From contig NZ_QLTS01000008.1 of NCBI RefSeq assembly GCF_003269275.1, forward strand, positions 46,598 through 110,597: a stretch of 64,000 nt of DNA, in the 5' to 3' direction. Positions within the stretch are counted from its first letter, which is position 1. Every line of letters starts with the position of its first letter. The stretch comes from Phascolarctobacterium faecium DSM 14760 (GTDB lineage Bacteria; Bacillota; Negativicutes; Acidaminococcales; Acidaminococcaceae). Position numbers and translations under genes: made by a program. Under the pieces are notes generated by a model. That model was not told the origin of the DNA, made no database searches, and saw nothing but the letters and a program-made list of their open reading frames with translations. This document shows, piece after piece, positions 60,466 to 64,000 of this stretch.

Positions 60466-62358
60466 ATGCCAGAGAAAAAAGCTCCCCCTAAAAAGCCGCT
60501 TTATTACTATTATATTTTGGCTTTGGCAATAATTTTACTGATCAATACGGTTATCGTACCAACGTTTTTCAGCCCGCAGGTCAAAGAGATTTCCTATGGT
60601 AACTTTTTACAGATGGTAGACGATGGTAAGGTTGCAAAAGTAGAGATCACTAATAATAAGATAGCTGTTCTTGCGAAAGACAGTGATAACAAAGTAATTT
60701 ATGTAACAGGCAGGGTAGAAGACCCTGATTTGGTTAACCGCTTAATGAAGAGCAAAGTAGAATTTTCGCAGGTTATTCCAAAGGAAAATTCACCGCTTGT
60801 TAATTTCTTTATGAACTGGGTCTTACCGATCATGATATTCTTCGCATTGGGCCAGCTTTTTATGCGTTATATGGGCAGCAAACTGGGTGGTGGCAATGCC
60901 ATGAGTTTTGGCAAGAGTAATGCCAAGGTGTATGTAGAAGCACAGACTGGTAAAAGTTTTGCCGATGTAGCCGGGCAGGATGAGGCTAAAGAAGCATTGA
61001 TGGAATTAGTGGATTTTTTACATAATCCTGCGAAATATCAGGCTATCGGAGCCAATATGCCAAAAGGTGCCTTGCTGGTTGGTCCTCCTGGTACAGGTAA
61101 AACTCTGCTGGCTAAAGCTGTAGCAGGTGAGGCGAAAGTGCCGTTTTTCAGTATTTCCGGCAGTGAATTTATTGAGATGTTTGTTGGTATGGGTGCGGCG
61201 CGTGTCCGTGATCTGTTCAAGCAGGCTCAGGAAAAAGCTCCTTGTATCGTATTTATTGATGAGATAGATGCTATTGGCAAGCGTCGTGACAGCGGACAAT
61301 TTGGCGGCAATGATGAACGTGAGCAGACTTTGAATCAGCTGCTTTCAGAGATGGATGGCTTTGATGGCAGTAAAGGTGTTGTGATCCTAGCTGCAACTAA
61401 CCGTCCGGAATCATTGGATAAAGCGCTTTTGCGTCCAGGTCGTTTTGACCGCCGTATACCTGTTGAGCTGCCTGATTTACAGGGACGTGAAGCAATTCTG
61501 AAAGTGCATGCGAAGGCAATTAAAACCTGCGATGATATTGATTATTTGACGGTAGCAAGAGCTACTGCGGGTGCTTCTGGTGCTGAATTAGCGAATATTG
61601 TCAATGAGGCTGCCCTGCGTGCTGTCAAAATGAACCGTACCTGTGTAAGCCAAAGCGATCTAGAGGAATCTGTTGAAGTAGTTATTGCTGGTTATCAGCG
61701 TAAAGGCGCTGTAATTCCGCCGGAAGAAAAGAAAATAGTTGCTTATCACGAAATTGGACATGCACTGGTAGCTGCTTTGCAGAAAAAATCAGCTCCTGTC
61801 CATAAAATTACGATTATCCCTCGTACATCTGGAGCCCTGGGTTATACTATGCAGGTTTCTGAAACTGATAATGTATTGATGAGTAAAGAAGAACTTTTCA
61901 ATAAGATCGTTACTATTACTGGTGGACGTTCTGCAGAAGAAGTTATTTTCAGTTCTATTACGTCCGGTGCTTCCAATGATATTGAGCAGGCTACCAAGCT
62001 GGCGCGTGCGATGGTTACCCGCCTGGGTATGACGGAAGAATTCGATATGATGGCTACCGAAACAATGACTAATATTTATCTTGGCGGAGATCCTTCGTTG
62101 AACTGTTCTGACGAAACAGCCAGTAAAATTGATGCCAAAGTTTTGGAAATTATCAAAGAAGCTCATCAGAAAGCGCGTGAGATTCTGGAAGAAAATAAAG
62201 AAAAATTACACGAGCTGGCAGCCTTTCTGCTGGAACGTGAAACGATTACCGGCGAGGAGTTTATGCGTTTGCTGAATAGTGAAGCTGATGTTATTGAAAC
62301 TTCTGCGACGGTTGTAAAAGAAGGTGAAGCTGATGCTGAGGAAGCAAGCAGTATTTGA
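60466..62358 (+). CDS. ftsH: ATP-dependent zinc metalloprotease FtsH
   Basis: 630-residue membrane-anchored AAA+ protease degrading misfolded and regulatory membrane proteins. Two membrane helices (about 12-34 and 112-132) flank a periplasmic domain; the AAA core has [28 protein letters not shown] and the second region [20 protein letters not shown]; the zinc site is [13 protein letters not shown] with a downstream Asp in [17 protein letters not shown]. It begins [10 protein letters not shown] after TTGGAGG; the frame is open from 60442. The 3' end overlaps the GltD-like gene by 26 bases. Confidence 0.95.
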   Translation: MPEKKAPPKKPLYYYYILALAIILLINTVIVPTFFSPQVKEISYGNFLQMVDDGKVAKVEITNNKIAVLAKDSDNKVIYVTGRVEDPDLVNRLMKSKVEFSQVIPKENSPLVNFFMNWVLPIMIFFALGQLFMRYMGSKLGGGNAMSFGKSNAKVYVEAQTGKSFADVAGQDEAKEALMELVDFLHNPAKYQAIGANMPKGALLVGPPGTGKTLLAKAVAGEAKVPFFSISGSEFIEMFVGMGAARVRDLFKQAQEKAPCIVFIDEIDAIGKRRDSGQFGGNDEREQTLNQLLSEMDGFDGSKGVVILAATNRPESLDKALLRPGRFDRRIPVELPDLQGREAILKVHAKAIKTCDDIDYLTVARATAGASGAELANIVNEAALRAVKMNRTCVSQSDLEESVEVVIAGYQRKGAVIPPEEKKIVAYHEIGHALVAALQKKSAPVHKITIIPRTSGALGYTMQVSETDNVLMSKEELFNKIVTITGGRSAEEVIFSSITSGASNDIEQATKLARAMVTRLGMTEEFDMMATETMTNIYLGGDPSLNCSDETASKIDAKVLEIIKEAHQKAREILEENKEKLHELAAFLLERETITGEEFMRLLNSEADVIETSATVVKEGEADAEEASSI

Positions 62359-63472
62359 CAGAGAGACTTTTTTGACACTGCCAGATTTACCGCCTCGTTT
62401 AAAGCTATGGGGTGAAGATAGAGAGCTTGAAGATTTTCTTGTAAAGAAAGCGTTTATGATTAATCCTATTCCCAGTTCTGTGGCGCGTGCAGATGGCGAG
62501 GTGAAAATTGCCGTCGTTGGTTCAGGTCCTGCTGGTTTAGGCAGTGCTGACGAATTGACTCGGTTAGGTTTTAAAGTGACGGTTTTTGAGCGTGACGATC
62601 GTCCGGGTGGGCTTTTGATGTATGGCGTACCTAATATTAAGCTTCCTAAAAATATCGTCATGCAGAAAATAGAAGCGCTGCAGGATGCAGGAGTGGAATT
62701 TCGTCTGCAGACAGAAATAGGCAAGCAGGTAACTTTTGCCGATCTGCAAAAGGAATTTGCTGCGATTATTGTTTGTGTTGGCAGTACTTCACCGCGACGT
62801 TTGAAAATGATCCGCGATGATGCTAAAGGTGTTTACTATGCTAAAGATTTTCTGACTTATGTAACGAAGGAAATGTTGGAGCAAAACACATCTGTTCCCG
62901 CTGATACGGCAGGTAAGGATGTAGTGATTATAGGCGGAGGAGATACTGGTATCGACTGCGCTGCAGTGGCTTTTGCCCAAGGGGCCCGTAGTATCCTTCA
63001 GCTGGAGCTGAGGGAATGTGAGATGACCGGAAAAACGCAGGACGGTTTCTGTGAGTTGGTCAGCAGTGATCCTACATTATCATACGGCACTATGCTTCAG
63101 GATGTTTTATATGATGATAATGGCTTTGTAAAAGGGGTTCGCATCGCTAAGGTAGAATGGATAAGCTCCGCTTCGGGCAGCTTGCCTAAACCACAGTTGA
63201 TCGAAGGCTCGGAGTCAGAAATCCCGGCGCAGCTTTTGCTGCTTGCTACTGGTTTTACAGGACCGGAGCCTGCTGTGTTCAGTACTTTTGCTTTTAATAA
63301 AACTCCTGTTGGCACGATCGCTAAAGGAAGCGGCTATTTTGATACTTCACGTGCCGGTGTATTTGCAGCAGGCGATGCTCGGCGTGGGCAAGGTGTTGTG
63401 GAATGGGCTTTTGCAGAAGGTCGTAATGCGGCTGTTGAATGTGCTGAATATTTGCATGCTTTAAAAAAATAA
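62333..63472 (+). CDS. GltD-like FAD/NAD(P)-dependent oxidoreductase lacking the iron-sulfur domain
   Basis: 379 residues resembling the flavin half of glutamate synthase small subunit and related reductases: FAD site VKIAVVGSGPAGLGSADEL, FERDDRPGGLLMYGVPNIKLPK, the NAD(P) site DVVIIGGGDTGIDCAAVAFAQGA, and VFAAGDARRGQGVVEWAFAEGRNAA. Ordinary GltD has about 100 more N-terminal residues with cysteines for two 4Fe-4S clusters; here that part is a short cysteine-free leader. No glutamate synthase large subunit is nearby. The ATG at 62333 follows AAGAAGG and overlaps ftsH, so expression is coupled to it. Partner and substrate unknown. Confidence 0.8.
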   Translation: MLRKQAVFDRETFLTLPDLPPRLKLWGEDRELEDFLVKKAFMINPIPSSVARADGEVKIAVVGSGPAGLGSADELTRLGFKVTVFERDDRPGGLLMYGVPNIKLPKNIVMQKIEALQDAGVEFRLQTEIGKQVTFADLQKEFAAIIVCVGSTSPRRLKMIRDDAKGVYYAKDFLTYVTKEMLEQNTSVPADTAGKDVVIIGGGDTGIDCAAVAFAQGARSILQLELRECEMTGKTQDGFCELVSSDPTLSYGTMLQDVLYDDNGFVKGVRIAKVEWISSASGSLPKPQLIEGSESEIPAQLLLLATGFTGPEPAVFSTFAFNKTPVGTIAKGSGYFDTSRAGVFAAGDARRGQGVVEWAFAEGRNAAVECAEYLHALKK

Positions 63473-63478
63473 TTATAA

Positions 63479-63516
63479 AAAAACGCCAATATCCTTTTAC
63501 GGATATTGGCGTTTTT
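63479..63516 (+). terminator. Terminator of the ftsH operon
   Basis: A 16-bp stem AAAAACGCCAATATCC with its complement (63501-63516) and T tract. Confidence 0.92.
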
Positions 63517-63857
63517 ATTTTATTAATAAATGCAAGCGAATTTTTAAATAAAAATAGCAGGGTGATTAAAATACAACGTAAAAATGTTTTTATATACTTT
63601 AAAATAAAGTGGAATATATGAGGCTGGAGAATGGCTTCAGTAGCTAATCTACGAACATATGTTGCCTCAGCAACAAAAAAGTTGAACATTTGTTTAATTT
63701 AATTCAAATATTATCAGCAATATTGTAACAGATTTGTTAACAATTAACTTCGGCATAAGTTGAAAAAAATCTTTACAATAAAGGTTAAGAAAGCAATAGC
63801 TTTCAAAAGCGAAGGAGAAATTTTATGTAGTCTATTTTGAGAATTGAGGTGAGTCTT
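63517..63857. promoter_or_regulatory. Intergenic region with inverted repeat before the second DASS gene
   Basis: At 63660-63675 TGTTGC-CTCA-GCAACA repeats the element found before the first DASS gene. CGAACATATGTTGC at 63652-63665 also resembles a Firmicute LexA box. The rest is AT-rich with no gene seen. Confidence 0.45.
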
Positions 63858-64000
63858 ATGACACCGGCAGTAAAATGTCTAATCGTTCTGGCAATAGTGG
63901 CTTTATTATTTATTACTGAACTTATTCCTTTGGCCATCACTGCTATGAGTGGCGCTATCGCCTGCGGCCTTTTGGGTTTTATCCCGGCCAAACAGGTTTT
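63858..64000 (+). CDS. SLC13/DASS-family anion transporter, N-terminal part (cut by window end)
   Basis: The first 47 complete codons read MTPAVKCLIVLAIVALLFITE and continue LIPLAITAMSGAIACGLLGF to the edge, nearly the same as residues 1-48 of the transporter encoded at 13046-14320. It is therefore a paralogue of the same carrier family, probably with a related anion substrate. The ATG at 63858 was chosen by homology to the paralogue; GAGGTGAG lies upstream. The shared upstream inverted repeat suggests common regulation. Confidence 0.82.
   Translation, partial: MTPAVKCLIVLAIVALLFITELIPLAITAMSGAIACGLLGFIPAKQV

Noticed and set aside
63652..63665. LexA-like box CGAACATATGTTGC before the second DASS gene
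   Set aside because: It overlaps the inverted repeat shared with the other DASS gene, is absent there, and an SOS link to an anion transporter is not expected.

Overview
The window comes from an anaerobic, diderm (two-membrane) Firmicute, most likely of the class Negativicutes; an Acidaminococcaceae- or Selenomonadales-like gut organism would fit. Three things point there. Low-GC Firmicute regulation (SAM-I riboswitch, YerC/HisR, short hisG with hisZ, strong AGGAGG ribosome sites) sits beside outer-membrane systems (TonB-dependent receptor, two-partner secretion). The metabolism is strictly anaerobic (NrdDG, radical-SAM haem enzyme, iron-containing alcohol dehydrogenase). B12- and CoA-linked organic-acid metabolism is prominent. 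No rRNA, CRISPR array, prophage or intact insertion sequence was seen.

Layout. 1-3100: end of a LysR gene, then a methionine ABC importer (metNIQ) behind a SAM-I riboswitch with a visible terminator and promoter. 3170-11280: a compact histidine operon (yerC/hisR-hisZGDCBHAF-hisIE) with a candidate palindromic operator. 11361-16320: CBS-type inorganic pyrophosphatase, a DASS anion transporter, a MATE exporter behind a two-state terminator/antiterminator leader, and tRNA-Ala(GGC). 16373-20765: DUF2000 protein, beta-carbonic anhydrase, and a large periplasmic-sensor EAL protein with a decayed GGDEF domain. 21225-25771: two-partner secretion pair whose transporter gene is frameshifted in a run of seven C. 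26174-30356: two small XRE regulators and a large cytosolic hybrid histidine kinase. 30504-38011: an FrhB-type iron-sulfur protein and LysR regulator diverge from a four-gene operon: CoA-transferase, a methylmalonyl-CoA-mutase-like large subunit with many altered active-site residues, an MmgE/PrpD protein and a hotdog thioesterase. 38215-45368: anaerobic ribonucleotide reductase, Nramp transporter, an unknown helical protein and an iron alcohol dehydrogenase. 45514-50773: LytS/LytT two-component pair (the kinase N-terminus looks frameshifted) diverging from a sodium:solute symporter, a 30-residue membrane peptide and an asparaginase. 50965-56635: cobalamin riboswitch, TonB receptor and BtuF-like lipoprotein, then a flavodoxin and a HutW/ChuW-like radical-SAM enzyme suggesting anaerobic haem breakdown. 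56646-63472: pyruvate carboxylase, FtsH and an unusually short GltD-like flavoprotein. The window ends inside a second DASS transporter, a paralogue of the one at 13046.

The best candidate for an undescribed system is the operon at 32954-38011. Its mutase keeps the residues that bind a substrate carboxylate in methylmalonyl-CoA mutase but changes many otherwise near-invariant positions around the substrate and adenosyl group. It has no B12-binding subunit next to it and is packaged with enzymes that activate, rearrange and release organic acids. The MATE leader and the homopolymer frameshift in the secretion transporter are the next most interesting signals.
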